Source: Bacillota bacterium
Lineage (GTDB): Bacteria > Bacillota > Clostridia > Oscillospirales > Ruminococcaceae
Assembly: GCA_023395435.1 (NCBI GenBank)
Contig: JAEWZG010000061.1
Span: 1-64,000 of the forward strand
Direction: 5' to 3'
DNA length: 64,000 nucleotides
Positions 20,996 through 30,873 of the stretch are shown here, one piece after another; the first letter of the stretch is position 1, and every line of letters starts with the position of its first letter. The notes under the pieces were generated by a model. The model was not told where the DNA came from. It searched no databases and saw only the letters and a program-made list of their open reading frames with translations. The translations under genes and the position numbers were made by a program.

Positions 20996-23605
20996 CTATA
21001 TGTATTTCAATAAATCTTTTATAAAATATCTTAAATCTTCGTCATTGAGTTCGTCAATATTCGTTTTCCTCAATTTATCTGATAAAATATTCTCACCGAT
21101 TGTTTCAAAAGAAATTTGCCCTGCTGAATTTACAGAAGCAATCTTCTTTTCGTGATCAACTTCAAGGTTGCTTAAAAGTTCCCTTGCTCTTGAAATAATC
21201 TTGTTTGGTATTCCCGCAAGCTTTGCTACTTCAATACCATAGCTGTCATCAACGCCACCGCGAACAATCTTTCTCAGGAATTTGATATCTTCGCCACGTT
21301 TTGAAACAGCAACACTGTAATTCTTAACACCCGGCAAGTCATTTTCAAGCTCAATAAGTTCATGATAATGGGTCGCAAACAGTGTTTTGCATCCTAGTTG
21401 TTTTGATGTAGCAATATGTTCTGATACTGCTCTTGCTATGCTTATTCCATCAAAGGTAGAAGTACCTCTTCCGACTTCATCAAGAATAACAAGACTATGC
21501 TTAGTTGCATTTTTTACTATTTCAGAAACCTCACTCATTTCAACCATAAATGTTGACTGACCAGCCGTCAAATCATCCGAAGCACCTACTCTTGTAAAAA
21601 TCTGATCAACTATTGATATTTTTGCATAATCACAAGGTACAAACGAACCTATCTGTGCCATTAAAGTAATTAATGCAACCTGGCGCATGAATGTTGACTT
21701 ACCTGACATATTAGGACCTGTGATAATCATCATCTTATTGTCAGTTAAATCAAGATAAGTATCATTAGGAACAAACATTTCATCCTTCTGCATAAGTTCA
21801 ACAACAGGATGTCGTCCGTTTTTGATATCAATTACTCCGTCAATTGCAATTTCAGGCTTTGTGTACCCATTTTTCATCGCAGTAACAGCAAAAGAAGCAA
21901 GAACGTCAACAGTTGCTATTGCTGAGGCAGTTTCCTGCACATTGATAAGCTGAGTTGCAATAAAATCCCGAACTTCAATAAAAATATTAGATTCAAGTGA
22001 AATTATCTTATCGTTAGCCCCTAAAATTGTATTTTCAGCATTTTTAAGCTCTTCAGTAATGAATCTTTCGCAGTTTGCAAGAGTTTGTTTTCTAATATAA
22101 TTATCCGGTATAAGATCAAAATTTGATTTTGTTATCTCAATATAATAACCAAATACCCTGTTATAACCAATTTTCAGGTTCTTGATTCCTGTTATTTCTT
22201 TTTCTCGCTGTTCAATCTCATCAATAATTCCTTTTCCACCGGAAATTATTGATCGAAGTTTGTCAAGTTCCTCATTAAAGCCGTCTTTGATTACCCCACC
22301 ATCCTTAACATTTATAGGTGGTTCATCCACTATCGAATTTTCAACAAGATTTGAAATTGCATCAAGTGTATCAATATTATTGTTTAACGCAACAAGAAGT
22401 TTGGATGAAAAGCCTGAAAGAATTTCTTTTATTTGCGGTAGTTTTAACGCTGTTAATGAAAGAGATTTCAAATCACGAGGTGTTGCTGTTTTAAACATTA
22501 CCCTTGTCATTAATCTTTCAAGGTCATATACTTCCGATAAACATTCCTGAAGTTCGGATAACTCAATAGGGTTTGATAGTAACTTATCAACAGCATCCAA
22601 TCGGTCGATAATTTTTGTAGGGTTTATCAAAGGCTGTTCAATATAGGTTTTAAGAAGCCTCTTCCCCATTGAAGTTTTTGTCTGCTCAAGAACCCACAAA
22701 AGACTACCTCTGCGTTCCTTGTTCCGCATCGTTTCAATAAGTTCAAGATTTCTCCTGGCAGTTAAGCCTAATTTCATTGCAGTTTCTGTCTTGTGAATAT
22801 TAATCTTAGAAAACCTGCCTATTAGAGCTTTTTGTGTGTTGCTGAAATATGAAAATAGTGCAGTGACACTTCTAATTCCAGAACTTTCAACATCAAGCTT
22901 TAACTCATCAAAGCTTTTTACATTGAATTGCTTTAAAACAATATTTGTTTTGCTTATGAAATCATATTCAGAATCATCAATAATCTGAACGCTTGCTTTG
23001 AGCTTGTCCTTAATAAAAGCAGTACAATCCTTAAGCTTTAAGAATTCGTCATTAAAAAGAATTTCAACAGGAACAAAACGTGAAAACTCATCAATAATAT
23101 GTATCTGAAGGTTTTTTATATCATACTCAAAAAGATGCACTTCACCTGTTGAAATATCAGCAAAACAGATTGAGCATTCCTTATCATGATAATAAATTGC
23201 ACATATGTAATTATTTGAATCATCTTCAAGAAGATTAGATTCAATTATTGTTCCAGGGGTTACAATTCTTACTATTTCACGGGTTACAATACCCTTTGAT
23301 AATGCTGGGTCACTTGTCTGCTCACAAATTGCAACATTATATCCTTTGTTAATAAGCTTTTTTAAATAAGCTTCACAGGCGTGATAAGGCACTCCGCACA
23401 TTGGTGCTCTTTCATCAAGTCCACAATCACGACCTGTTAAAGTCAATTCAAGCTCTTTTGAAACAGTCAGTGCATCATCAAAAAACATCTCATAGAAATC
23501 CCCGAGTCGGAAGAACAATATATGATTCATATATGATTTTTTAATATCAATATATTGCTGCATCATCGGGGAAACTTTTGAAACATCTACTTCAGCTAAT
23601 TTCAA
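20996..23605 (-). CDS. mutS: DNA mismatch repair protein MutS
   Basis: MutS (869 residues) recognises mismatches. The N-terminal part has the phenylalanine-containing FFRLGDFYEMF motif that inserts at the mismatch. The ATPase domain shows GPNMSGKSTFMRQ (Walker A) near 617, the Walker B region VILDEVGRGTSTFDG, and TLFATHYHEL. The start is TTG with AGGAG about nine bases upstream. A mutS-mutL pair with 6 bp spacing forms one unit. Confidence 0.96.
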   Translation of the reverse strand: MKLAEVDVSKVSPMMQQYIDIKKSYMNHILFFRLGDFYEMFFDDALTVSKELELTLTGRDCGLDERAPMCGVPYHACEAYLKKLINKGYNVAICEQTSDPALSKGIVTREIVRIVTPGTIIESNLLEDDSNNYICAIYYHDKECSICFADISTGEVHLFEYDIKNLQIHIIDEFSRFVPVEILFNDEFLKLKDCTAFIKDKLKASVQIIDDSEYDFISKTNIVLKQFNVKSFDELKLDVESSGIRSVTALFSYFSNTQKALIGRFSKINIHKTETAMKLGLTARRNLELIETMRNKERRGSLLWVLEQTKTSMGKRLLKTYIEQPLINPTKIIDRLDAVDKLLSNPIELSELQECLSEVYDLERLMTRVMFKTATPRDLKSLSLTALKLPQIKEILSGFSSKLLVALNNNIDTLDAISNLVENSIVDEPPINVKDGGVIKDGFNEELDKLRSIISGGKGIIDEIEQREKEITGIKNLKIGYNRVFGYYIEITKSNFDLIPDNYIRKQTLANCERFITEELKNAENTILGANDKIISLESNIFIEVRDFIATQLINVQETASAIATVDVLASFAVTAMKNGYTKPEIAIDGVIDIKNGRHPVVELMQKDEMFVPNDTYLDLTDNKMMIITGPNMSGKSTFMRQVALITLMAQIGSFVPCDYAKISIVDQIFTRVGASDDLTAGQSTFMVEMSEVSEIVKNATKHSLVILDEVGRGTSTFDGISIARAVSEHIATSKQLGCKTLFATHYHELIELENDLPGVKNYSVAVSKRGEDIKFLRKIVRGGVDDSYGIEVAKLAGIPNKIISRARELLSNLEVDHEKKIASVNSAGQISFETIGENILSDKLRKTNIDELNDEDLRYFIKDLLKYI

Positions 23606-23617
23606 GCTTATTCACTC

Positions 23618-24028
23618 CTAGTGGCAACCTGAACAAGAGCCACAGCTACCTGAACAGGATGATGATACTTCAACGGGACAAGTTAATGGATCCTCACCGT
23701 TTGCTGACATTGTAATAACCATATTAACTTGTGAAAGAAGTGTATCCATTTCATTCTTTGCTTCATTGAATTTACTCATATTATCATTTGCCATAATATT
23801 TCCATAAAGAGATTTAATTTCAGAATCAAGCTCGTTTAACTTTTCCTGATCTTTTTCAGCTTTTGACATTTCAGTATTAAGCTGAACTCTCTTCATGTTA
23901 AACTCCTGAATCATATTCTGAAGTTCTTCATCATTATCATTACTCGTCTTAGCCAGCTGATATTTTGCATATCTTTCATCAGCCTGAAGCGCTACACCAA
24001 GTTCTCTTGCCTTATCAATTACGTTCAT
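23618..24028 (-). CDS. YlbF/YmcA-family protein with cysteine-rich tail
   Basis: This 136-residue protein resembles the YlbF/YmcA family, helical proteins that in Bacillus subtilis join YaaT to affect RNase Y activity and development. The helical body covers residues 1-115. The C-terminal tail has cysteines in CPVEV and the CSGSCGSCSGCH run. In the Bacillus Ric complex, Fe-S clusters are bound by such proteins (recalled), so the tail may ligate a cluster (inference). ATG at 24028 has AAGGGG seven bases upstream; it overlaps the end of miaB. Confidence 0.85.
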   Translation of the reverse strand: MNVIDKARELGVALQADERYAKYQLAKTSNDNDEELQNMIQEFNMKRVQLNTEMSKAEKDQEKLNELDSEIKSLYGNIMANDNMSKFNEAKNEMDTLLSQVNMVITMSANGEDPLTCPVEVSSSCSGSCGSCSGCH

Positions 24029-24041
24029 TTTTATTCCCCTT

Positions 24042-25433
24042 TTATTCATTTATTTCACCAAGCAAAGCCCAGTTAGTAATTTTATTAATTTTTACATCAA
24101 CAAAATGCCCTATCAAAGACTTATCGCCTTTGAATTCGACAATTATGTTTTCATTATTCTTACCCGTCAGATAAGTATTATTCTTTTTACCTTCACCCTC
24201 AACAAGCACTCTGACAGTTTTGTTAATGTATCGTGAAAACCTGTTTGTTACAATTTCACGCTGTATCAGTAGAAGTTCTCTAAGCCATTTTCCTTTTATT
24301 TCATCGGAAATATCGTCAGGTAATTCTGCTGCTTTTGTTCCAGACCTTTTTGAATAAACGAAAGTATAAAGATTATCAAAGCCAACATGCCTTATTGCTT
24401 TAATTGTCTCAAGATAATCGTCATAGGTTTCGCCAGGAAAACCTACAATAATATCAGAAGAAAATGAAAAATCAGCTTTCTTGCTCCTCGCATAGTCTAC
24501 AATTTTATAATAATCTTCTATTGTATATTTACGGTTCATTGCCTTGAGAATTCTATTACTTCCCGCCTGAAAAGGTAGATGAAGATGCTTGCAGACCTTG
24601 TCGCATTCAATAATTGCGTCGATAAGTTCATTTGTTGCATCTTTTGGATGAGAACTAACAAATCTTATTCTACAGTCACCCTCAATTTTATTAAGTTCTC
24701 GCAGTAATTGAGGGAATCCATAAGCATATGAATTAACATTCTGCCCCAGTAAAGTAATTTCTTTATATCCTTGGCCGATAAGCTTTCTTACTTCACAGAT
24801 TACTTCTTCAGGTTTCCTGCTTTTTTCTCTTCCTCTAACATATGGTACAATACAATATGTGCAAAAATTATTGCATCCATACATAATCGGAACATTTGCT
24901 TTTATTTTATCTTCTCTTAGTATATCAATACCTTCAATAATTTCTAAATTATTTTCTTCAAGATTAAATATTCTTTTCTTCTGAGTCAATAATTCAAAAA
25001 TCATTTCAGGTAACTTATGAAAAACATATGTTCCGAAAACAAGGTCAACCTGTGGATATGTTTTTTTGATTTTATCAGCAATATGTTCCTGCTGAGCCAT
25101 ACACCCGCATATTCCAATAATCAGATTATTGTTTTTTGCTTTAAGGTGCTTTAACTCGCCGATATTACCAAAAACTCTTGACTCTGCATTTTCACGGACA
25201 GCACAAGTGTTGTAAATAATTAAATCAGCTTTTTCTTGATTATCAGTGAAACCATATCCCATTTTTGAAAGCATTCCCTTGATTTTTTCGCCATCACTTA
25301 CATTCTGCTGACAGCCAAAACTATGGATATGAGCCAATGGAGGAGACTCAACATATATACAGTTGATGATTTCACTAATCTTAGTAATATATTCATTTTG
25401 AGATTGCATATTAACAGAAATTACCTTATCCAA
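24042..25433 (-). CDS. miaB: tRNA-2-methylthio-N6-dimethylallyladenosine synthase
   Basis: MiaB is a radical-SAM methylthiotransferase that modifies i6A37 of tRNA. It has an N-terminal UPF0004 domain with cysteines in FGCQQN, YNTCAVRE and GCMAQQE, the radical-SAM motif CNNFCTYC, and a C-terminal TRAM domain. No ATG has a good ribosome site. A TTG at 25433 has GAGGGG six bases upstream and is my choice; an ATG at 25457 would give eight more residues. First gene of the long minus-strand run, directly behind a strong promoter. Confidence 0.95.
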   Translation of the reverse strand: MDKVISVNMQSQNEYITKISEIINCIYVESPPLAHIHSFGCQQNVSDGEKIKGMLSKMGYGFTDNQEKADLIIYNTCAVRENAESRVFGNIGELKHLKAKNNNLIIGICGCMAQQEHIADKIKKTYPQVDLVFGTYVFHKLPEMIFELLTQKKRIFNLEENNLEIIEGIDILREDKIKANVPIMYGCNNFCTYCIVPYVRGREKSRKPEEVICEVRKLIGQGYKEITLLGQNVNSYAYGFPQLLRELNKIEGDCRIRFVSSHPKDATNELIDAIIECDKVCKHLHLPFQAGSNRILKAMNRKYTIEDYYKIVDYARSKKADFSFSSDIIVGFPGETYDDYLETIKAIRHVGFDNLYTFVYSKRSGTKAAELPDDISDEIKGKWLRELLLIQREIVTNRFSRYINKTVRVLVEGEGKKNNTYLTGKNNENIIVEFKGDKSLIGHFVDVKINKITNWALLGEINE

Positions 25434-25464
25434 TGTGTTCCCCTCATTTATAAACATATATTAT

Positions 25465-25493
25465 ATTATAGCATAATCGACAGAATTTATCAA
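25465..25493 (-). promoter_or_regulatory. Strong sigma-A-type promoter for the miaB run
   Basis: On the minus strand TTGATA (25488-25493), a 17-bp spacer and TATAAT (25465-25470) preceded by TGC make an almost ideal promoter with an extended -10. It lies about 32 bp before the miaB TTG. Confidence 0.85.
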
Positions 25494-25559
25494 CAAATTA
25501 ATACATATTAATTTTGTTAATATTAGTATACAAAAAATAATGCAAATCATAAAAATATA

Positions 25560-25568
25560 TGCTATAAT
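25560..25568 (+). promoter_or_regulatory. Extended -10 promoter for the DnaD-like gene
   Basis: TGCTATAAT is a perfect extended -10 box, 32 bp before the start of the DnaD-like gene. The -35 is poor. It diverges from the miaB promoter about 70 bp away. Confidence 0.6.
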
Positions 25569-25599
25569 ATAAAATACATAATTTAAAATCGGGGTTAAT

Positions 25600-26595
25600 A
25601 TGGAGTATAATATACTGATTAAAAACTGGGGCAGAATGTTCACTGTTCCGTGTACTGTTGTTGATGAATATATAAAACTTGCAAGTGGTAATGCTGTTAA
25701 AGTATTGCTTTGTTTATTGTGCAGTAATTCAAATAAATATAAATCTCAAGACATTGCTTCCATGACTGGAATTAATATTTCTGAAGTTGATGATGCTATA
25801 GAATTTTGGTGTCAGCTTGAAGTCATAGAAAATATAAGTAAGCCAACTAAAATTAAAGATAATGAGAAAGATAAAATTATTCAAAAGCCAGAAATAAAAT
25901 CTATTATCGAAGCCGAAAACCCAGCAAAAAATACTCTTTCTACTAAAACTTCTGTTAAGTATTCACCAAGAGAAATTGAAAAAATAGTTCAGAATTCAGC
26001 AGATTTAAAATTTATGATGGACAACATTCAAACGATATTAAAAAAAACTATTACATATACAGAACAATGCTCTCTTGTTAATCTTCACGAGTACTACGGT
26101 TTTTCAGTCAGCATAATTCTCATGCTGTTTGACTATTGTCATAGTATTGGTAAAACAAGAATTGCATATGTTGAAGCTATTGCAAAAGACTGGTTTGAAC
26201 GTGATATAGTAACACACGAAGCTGTTGAAAAAGAAATTATTAGATTAATTGACTATAATTCGTTTGAGAATAAAATTAAATTTGCTTTTGGATTAGAAAC
26301 AAAGCCTTCCCCAAAACAAAAAAAATTTATTGATAATTGGATGAAGCTTGGTTTAAGTATTGATATGATTACATTTGCATATGAAAAATGTGTTGATAAT
26401 ACCAATAAATTAAGCTTTGAGTACATAAACAAAATTCTTGTTAGCTGGGCTGATAATAAATACACAAAAAGAGAAGATGTTAAAGAGCAAAAACCAGTAC
26501 AACGTACTGAGAAAAAATCCGATAAGAAAAATGAGCATTCATATGACCTTGACGAAATAATTAAAAAGTCATTCAGGACTGCAACAAAAAATTAA
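25600..26595 (+). CDS. DnaD-domain replication protein
   Basis: This 331-residue protein has a winged-helix-like N-terminus (about 1-90), a charged linker and a C-terminal DnaD/DnaB-II domain (about 120-235) with the YxxxI-type segment near MLFDYCHSIGKTRIAYVEAIAKDW. DnaD proteins remodel DNA and help load the replicative helicase at restart or initiation. GGGG precedes the ATG. The DnaC/DnaI-like ATPase follows by 11 bp, a functional pairing. Confidence 0.9.
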   Translation: MEYNILIKNWGRMFTVPCTVVDEYIKLASGNAVKVLLCLLCSNSNKYKSQDIASMTGINISEVDDAIEFWCQLEVIENISKPTKIKDNEKDKIIQKPEIKSIIEAENPAKNTLSTKTSVKYSPREIEKIVQNSADLKFMMDNIQTILKKTITYTEQCSLVNLHEYYGFSVSIILMLFDYCHSIGKTRIAYVEAIAKDWFERDIVTHEAVEKEIIRLIDYNSFENKIKFAFGLETKPSPKQKKFIDNWMKLGLSIDMITFAYEKCVDNTNKLSFEYINKILVSWADNKYTKREDVKEQKPVQRTEKKSDKKNEHSYDLDEIIKKSFRTATKN

Positions 26596-26606
26596 AGGAG
26601 TAATAT

Positions 26607-27593
26607 ATGATTTATAGTAAAGAGGTTTTTACTCAGGCTGAAACTGAAATAAGCCGAAGGCATATACAAGCTTTGACAATTTTTGAGCAAAGACAGACTG
26701 AAATAGAACAGATAGCTCCTGAAATTGCTGCGGTTAATAATCAGCTTATTAATACAAGCGTTGAACTTTCAAAAGCAATTATGAATAAGAACAATAATGT
26801 TAAAGAAGCTATTGAAAAAATAAAGGAAGAAAACTTAAAATCTCAGAAGATTATAAAAATTCTTTTAAAAGATTTTGGCTTCCCTGAAGATTACCTTGAC
26901 CTTCACTACAGTTGTGAAAAATGCAATGATACAGGATATGTAAAAGGCATACGTTGTGAATGCTTTAATGAACTTTTAAAAAAATATGCTGTAAAGGAAA
27001 TTAACCGTAACAGTAACATCAAGCTTGAAGATTTCTATAATTTCAACCTAAACTATTACCCAGATACAGTTGATGAAGGCACCGGAATTGTTCCACGACT
27101 TGAAATGGCTGCTAATCTTAATTATTGCAAACAATATGTATATGATTTTTCTTATAAGTCACCAAGTCTATTTTTTATTGGAAAAACAGGTCTTGGCAAA
27201 ACTTTCTTATCCTCAGCCATAGCAAAAGATTTATTACAGAAGGGTTATAATGTTGCTTTTGATTCAATACAGAACTTTCTTCGTGCTATTGAAAATGAAC
27301 ATTTTGGTCGTGCAGTGAACACTGATACACTACAAACCTTAATTGACGCTGATCTTGTTATACTTGATGATCTTGGCTCTGAATTTTCATCATCTTTCTA
27401 TTCAACAGCACTTTATAATATAATTAATTCAAGACTTAATAAGGAATTACCGACCATAGTAAGTTCAAATCTTTCACTTAGTGAACTTCAGAATAAATAC
27501 GATGATCGAATTATATCACGAATTACTGGAATGTATTCTATAATAAACTTTATAGGAAAAGATATAAGATTTATTCATGCAATGAATAAGTAA
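26607..27593 (+). CDS. DnaC/DnaI-like helicase loader ATPase
   Basis: This 328-residue protein has a helical N-terminus, a four-cysteine zinc site (CEKC ... CEC, about residues 106-121) and an AAA+ domain with Walker A GKTGLGKT near residue 193 and Walker B LVILDDLGSE near 250. It matches primosomal loaders of the DnaI/DnaC type, which deliver the replicative helicase DnaB/DnaC to DNA. AAAGGAG precedes the ATG. It is co-transcribed with the DnaD-like gene and ends at a bidirectional terminator. Confidence 0.92.
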   Translation: MIYSKEVFTQAETEISRRHIQALTIFEQRQTEIEQIAPEIAAVNNQLINTSVELSKAIMNKNNNVKEAIEKIKEENLKSQKIIKILLKDFGFPEDYLDLHYSCEKCNDTGYVKGIRCECFNELLKKYAVKEINRNSNIKLEDFYNFNLNYYPDTVDEGTGIVPRLEMAANLNYCKQYVYDFSYKSPSLFFIGKTGLGKTFLSSAIAKDLLQKGYNVAFDSIQNFLRAIENEHFGRAVNTDTLQTLIDADLVILDDLGSEFSSSFYSTALYNIINSRLNKELPTIVSSNLSLSELQNKYDDRIISRITGMYSIINFIGKDIRFIHAMNK

Positions 27594-27628
27594 AAAAACA
27601 GCACTTCAATTTTGAAGTGCTGTTACTA
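27592..27628. terminator. Bidirectional terminator, loader gene and tyrS
   Basis: The inverted repeat ACAGCACTTCAA / TTGAAGTGCTGT (27598-27609 with 27612-27623) has AAAAAAA before it, giving a strong T-tract on the minus strand for tyrS, and a weaker TTACTATTTTT after it on the plus strand. Confidence 0.85.
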
Positions 27629-27631
27629 TTT

Positions 27632-28861
27632 TTAAGCAAGAATTATTTTATGAAATACTTTCTTTCCTTTTTTTATAATTATAAAACCTTCGGTAAAATC
27701 TTCTTTTGAAAGATTAAGTGAATTTGCATCTACCTTTTTATCGTTTACTGAAACACCACCCTGTGTTACAAGACGTCTTGCCTCGCCCTTTGAAGGGCAA
27801 AGAGCTGATTTAACGAGAAGATCAATAATAGAAATATTTTCATCAACAAAATCAGCATCAGTAATTTCTGTTGTAGGCATATCATCTGATACACTCCCTG
27901 CACCGAATACAGCTTTCGCAGCATCAAGACATTTTTGTGCCTCATCTTCTGAATGAACCATCTTTGTTACTTCAAAAGCGAGTATTTCTTTTGCTTTATT
28001 GAGTTCACTACCCTGCCACTTTTCCATTTCCTCAATTTCTTCAATAGGCAGGAATGTCAAAAGCTTCAAACAATTGATAACATCATCATCACTGACATTT
28101 CTCCAGTACTGAAAGAAGTCATAAGGTGTACATTTTTCCGGATCAAGCCACAAAGCACCCTTTTCAGTCTTGCCCATCTTCTTGCCTTCTTTTGTTGTAA
28201 GAAGCGTAAATGTCATACCATAAACTTCTTTTCCTTCCACACGTCTGACAAGGTCAACACCATTAATAATATTTGACCACTGATCATCTCCGCCAAGCTC
28301 CATTTTTACATCAAGTTCTTTGTTAAGATGTAAAAAGTCATAGCTCTGCATTAGCATGTAATTAAATTCAAGGAAGCTTAATCCTTTTTCAAGACGTGAT
28401 TTAAAGCATTCAGCAGTAAGCATTTTATTTACTGAGAAATATCTTCCGATATCTCTGAGGAACTCAATATAATTCATATTCATGAGCCAGTCGCCGTTCT
28501 TGACCATCAACGCTTTATCTTCACCAAATTCAATGAACTTTGACATCTGTCTTTTAAAGCACTCTGCGTTATGGTTAATTTCATCGACAGTAAGCATTTT
28601 TCTCATATCAGTTTTTCCAGTAGGATCACCAACCATTGTTGTTCCCGTTCCTAAAAGTGCAACAGGAATATGACCAGCCATCTGCAATCTTTTCATAACT
28701 ACAAGCTGCAAGAAATGTCCAACATGAAGGCTATCAGCAGTTGCATCAAATCCAATGTAAAATTTTATACCCTTCTGTGCATCAAGTAGTTCTTTAATTT
28801 TCTCTTCATTAGTAGTCTGTGCAACTAGACCACGTCTTTTTAGTTCTTCAAAAATAGTCAT
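27632..28861 (-). CDS. tyrS: Tyrosyl-tRNA synthetase
   Basis: TyrS (409 residues) charges tRNA-Tyr. The class I motifs are [11 protein letters not shown] (HIGH) near residue 43 and [11 protein letters not shown] (KMSKS) near 228. A C-terminal S4 RNA-binding domain starts near [25 protein letters not shown] is seven bases before the ATG. Expression is governed by a tyrosine T-box leader directly upstream. Confidence 0.97.
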   Translation of the reverse strand: MTIFEELKRRGLVAQTTNEEKIKELLDAQKGIKFYIGFDATADSLHVGHFLQLVVMKRLQMAGHIPVALLGTGTTMVGDPTGKTDMRKMLTVDEINHNAECFKRQMSKFIEFGEDKALMVKNGDWLMNMNYIEFLRDIGRYFSVNKMLTAECFKSRLEKGLSFLEFNYMLMQSYDFLHLNKELDVKMELGGDDQWSNIINGVDLVRRVEGKEVYGMTFTLLTTKEGKKMGKTEKGALWLDPEKCTPYDFFQYWRNVSDDDVINCLKLLTFLPIEEIEEMEKWQGSELNKAKEILAFEVTKMVHSEDEAQKCLDAAKAVFGAGSVSDDMPTTEITDADFVDENISIIDLLVKSALCPSKGEARRLVTQGGVSVNDKKVDANSLNLSKEDFTEGFIIIKKGKKVFHKIILA

Positions 28862-28891
28862 AATTATCTCCTTAATTAATTTAATACAAAC

Positions 28892-29148
28892 AAAAATCCT
28901 CTGTCAAGTAAAAATACTTAACAGAGGACGATTAACATACAAAATGTTACCCCGTGGTACCACCTCAATTTACTGAAATTATATTTCAGCCTCATTGACA
29001 CTATAACGGGCGCAAAACCGTATATTCCTACTTATATGTTCAGAATATAAGCTCCAAGATGTATTCACAAAAATCTAAATACCTTTTTCCAGCGACCAAA
29101 GGCTCTCTGTAATTATCAATTTAAGCTACTTGCTCTCTTCACAGCTTT
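28892..29148 (-). promoter_or_regulatory. T-box leader of tyrS, tyrosine specifier
   Basis: The minus strand shows a T-box with GGTGGTACCACG (T-box bulge TGGT at 28962-28959), a competing terminator hairpin (28897-28910 with 28915-28928) followed by TTTTTG, and Stem I marks AGAGAG and GCTGG. The specifier is TAC at 29063-29061, between AA and A-TCTT, where TCTT pairs with AAGA to close Stem I. TGGT fits the A73 discriminator of tRNA-Tyr. Uncharged tRNA-Tyr would stabilise the antiterminator and turn tyrS on. Confidence 0.95.
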
Positions 29149-29154
29149 TGTATT

Positions 29155-29183
29155 ATGTTATCACAATTGAAAAATAATGTCAA
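29155..29183 (-). promoter_or_regulatory. Promoter of tyrS
   Basis: Minus-strand TTGACA (29178-29183), a 17-bp spacer and TAACAT (29155-29160). It begins 2 bp after the recN stop codon. Confidence 0.8.
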
Positions 29184-29185
29184 TG

Positions 29186-30865
29186 TTAATTTTTAACTAA
29201 CCTTTTTGATGTAGATAGTAGTTCTTCAGCATTTTTAAGCATTAGATCAGTAATATTATCACCGCCCATTATTCTTGCGATTTCTTTCTTTCTATTGTTA
29301 AAATCAAGAGTCATGACTTGTGTAACAGTTGAATTATTAACAACATTCTTTTCAATATACAAATGATTGTCAGCCATTACAGCAATCTGAGCTAGATGAG
29401 TAACACAAAGCACTTGCCTAAACTTTGATATTTCTTCAAGCTTTATTCCTATCTTCTGTGCAGCGCGTCCACTCACGCCAGTATCAATTTCATCAAAAAT
29501 TAATGTAGGAATATTATCTTTATCGGCAAGAACGTTTTTAAGTGCAAGCATAATTCTTGAAAGCTCACCACCAGAAGCAATCTTTGCAATAGGTTTAGGT
29601 AGCTCACCAATATTAGCAGAAATAAGGAATTCGATGTTGTCCATTCCGTGAACAGTAAGCTTTCCTTTTGTCTTTAGAACTTCAAGCTTTACATTCGGCA
29701 TATCGAGGAATACTAGTTCATTTGTAACCTGTTCAATAAACTTTTTTGACGCATTCTCACGTGCAACAGAAAGATTTTTTGCTTTTTGCGTAACTTTATT
29801 GAGTAAAATTGATTTTTTCTCTTTAAGAGCTTCAATTTTATTCTCATTACCTGTAAACTGTTCAAGCTCACTAACAGATTTGTTATAATAATTAATTACA
29901 TCAGAAAGCTCAGGTCCATATTTACGTTTAATTTTGTTAAATAACTCGCGTCGATTTGAAATATATTCAAAACGTTCAGGTGAAATATCAATCTTGGAAA
30001 TTATGCTTGAAATTTCAGAAGAAATATCATCAAGTTCAATACTTGCATCCTTAAGGCGTTTTGATAATGGCTCAAGCTCAGGCATAATATCAACCATAGC
30101 AAAAAGCTTTTCTGCTGAATTATCAACATCAACAATAGAACCACTAAAATCATCATTCCCAGAAAGTAATATATTTGCGCTGTTCAGACCTTCAAAAAGC
30201 TTTGAAAAATTCTTTGAGTGATTAAAATCATCCTCAATTTCTTTATCTTCATTCTCAGATATTTCAAGCTCTTCAATTTCATTAATACATTCTTGTAACT
30301 CTTTTATACGTAATTCTTTTTCTTTTTCATTTGCTACAAGAGAATTTATTTCCCTTGCAGTATCCTGTAACATCTTAAAGCATTCGCGATAATCATTAAG
30401 CATATCACCAAGTGAACCAAAATTGTCAAGAATTTCGATATGTTTTTCGGGTTTAAGTAATATTTGATTGTCGTGTTGCCCATGTATATTAATAAGTGTT
30501 TCTCCGATTTCCTTCAGAACAGTTATATTTATTGCACGCATATTTATTCTGGCAACACTTCCGCCGTCTGCAGAAATTTCACGGGTTAGAGTAATCTGAT
30601 TTTCTTCACATGAAAGTCCGTATTTGTTAAGCATGTCCACTGTATCTTTTGGAACATCAGTAAAAAGTGCAGAAATAATTGCTTTATCGCAACCTGTACG
30701 GACAATATCCTTTGTTGTTCTCTGCCCAAGAATTGCATTTATACCGTTAATCAGGATTGATTTACCTGCACCTGTCTCACCAGTAAATATATTTAAATTA
30801 TTGCAGAATGATATTGAAGCTTTTTTTATTACAGCTAAATTTTCAATATACAACTCTCTGAGCAT
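29186..30865 (-). CDS. recN: DNA repair protein RecN
   Basis: RecN (559 residues) is an SMC-like ATPase for double-strand break repair. Walker A is GETGAGKSILI near residue 31; the ABC signature is ASGGELSRIMLAL near 438 with Walker B LIFDEIDTGVSG. Coiled-coil arms fill 160-360. It ends the dxs-tlyA-nadK-argR-recN order typical of Firmicutes. No terminator is evident after it before the tyrS promoter. Confidence 0.96.
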   Translation of the reverse strand: MLRELYIENLAVIKKASISFCNNLNIFTGETGAGKSILINGINAILGQRTTKDIVRTGCDKAIISALFTDVPKDTVDMLNKYGLSCEENQITLTREISADGGSVARINMRAINITVLKEIGETLINIHGQHDNQILLKPEKHIEILDNFGSLGDMLNDYRECFKMLQDTAREINSLVANEKEKELRIKELQECINEIEELEISENEDKEIEDDFNHSKNFSKLFEGLNSANILLSGNDDFSGSIVDVDNSAEKLFAMVDIMPELEPLSKRLKDASIELDDISSEISSIISKIDISPERFEYISNRRELFNKIKRKYGPELSDVINYYNKSVSELEQFTGNENKIEALKEKKSILLNKVTQKAKNLSVARENASKKFIEQVTNELVFLDMPNVKLEVLKTKGKLTVHGMDNIEFLISANIGELPKPIAKIASGGELSRIMLALKNVLADKDNIPTLIFDEIDTGVSGRAAQKIGIKLEEISKFRQVLCVTHLAQIAVMADNHLYIEKNVVNNSTVTQVMTLDFNNRKKEIARIMGGDNITDLMLKNAEELLSTSKRLVKN

Positions 30866-30873
30866 CCAATCAC

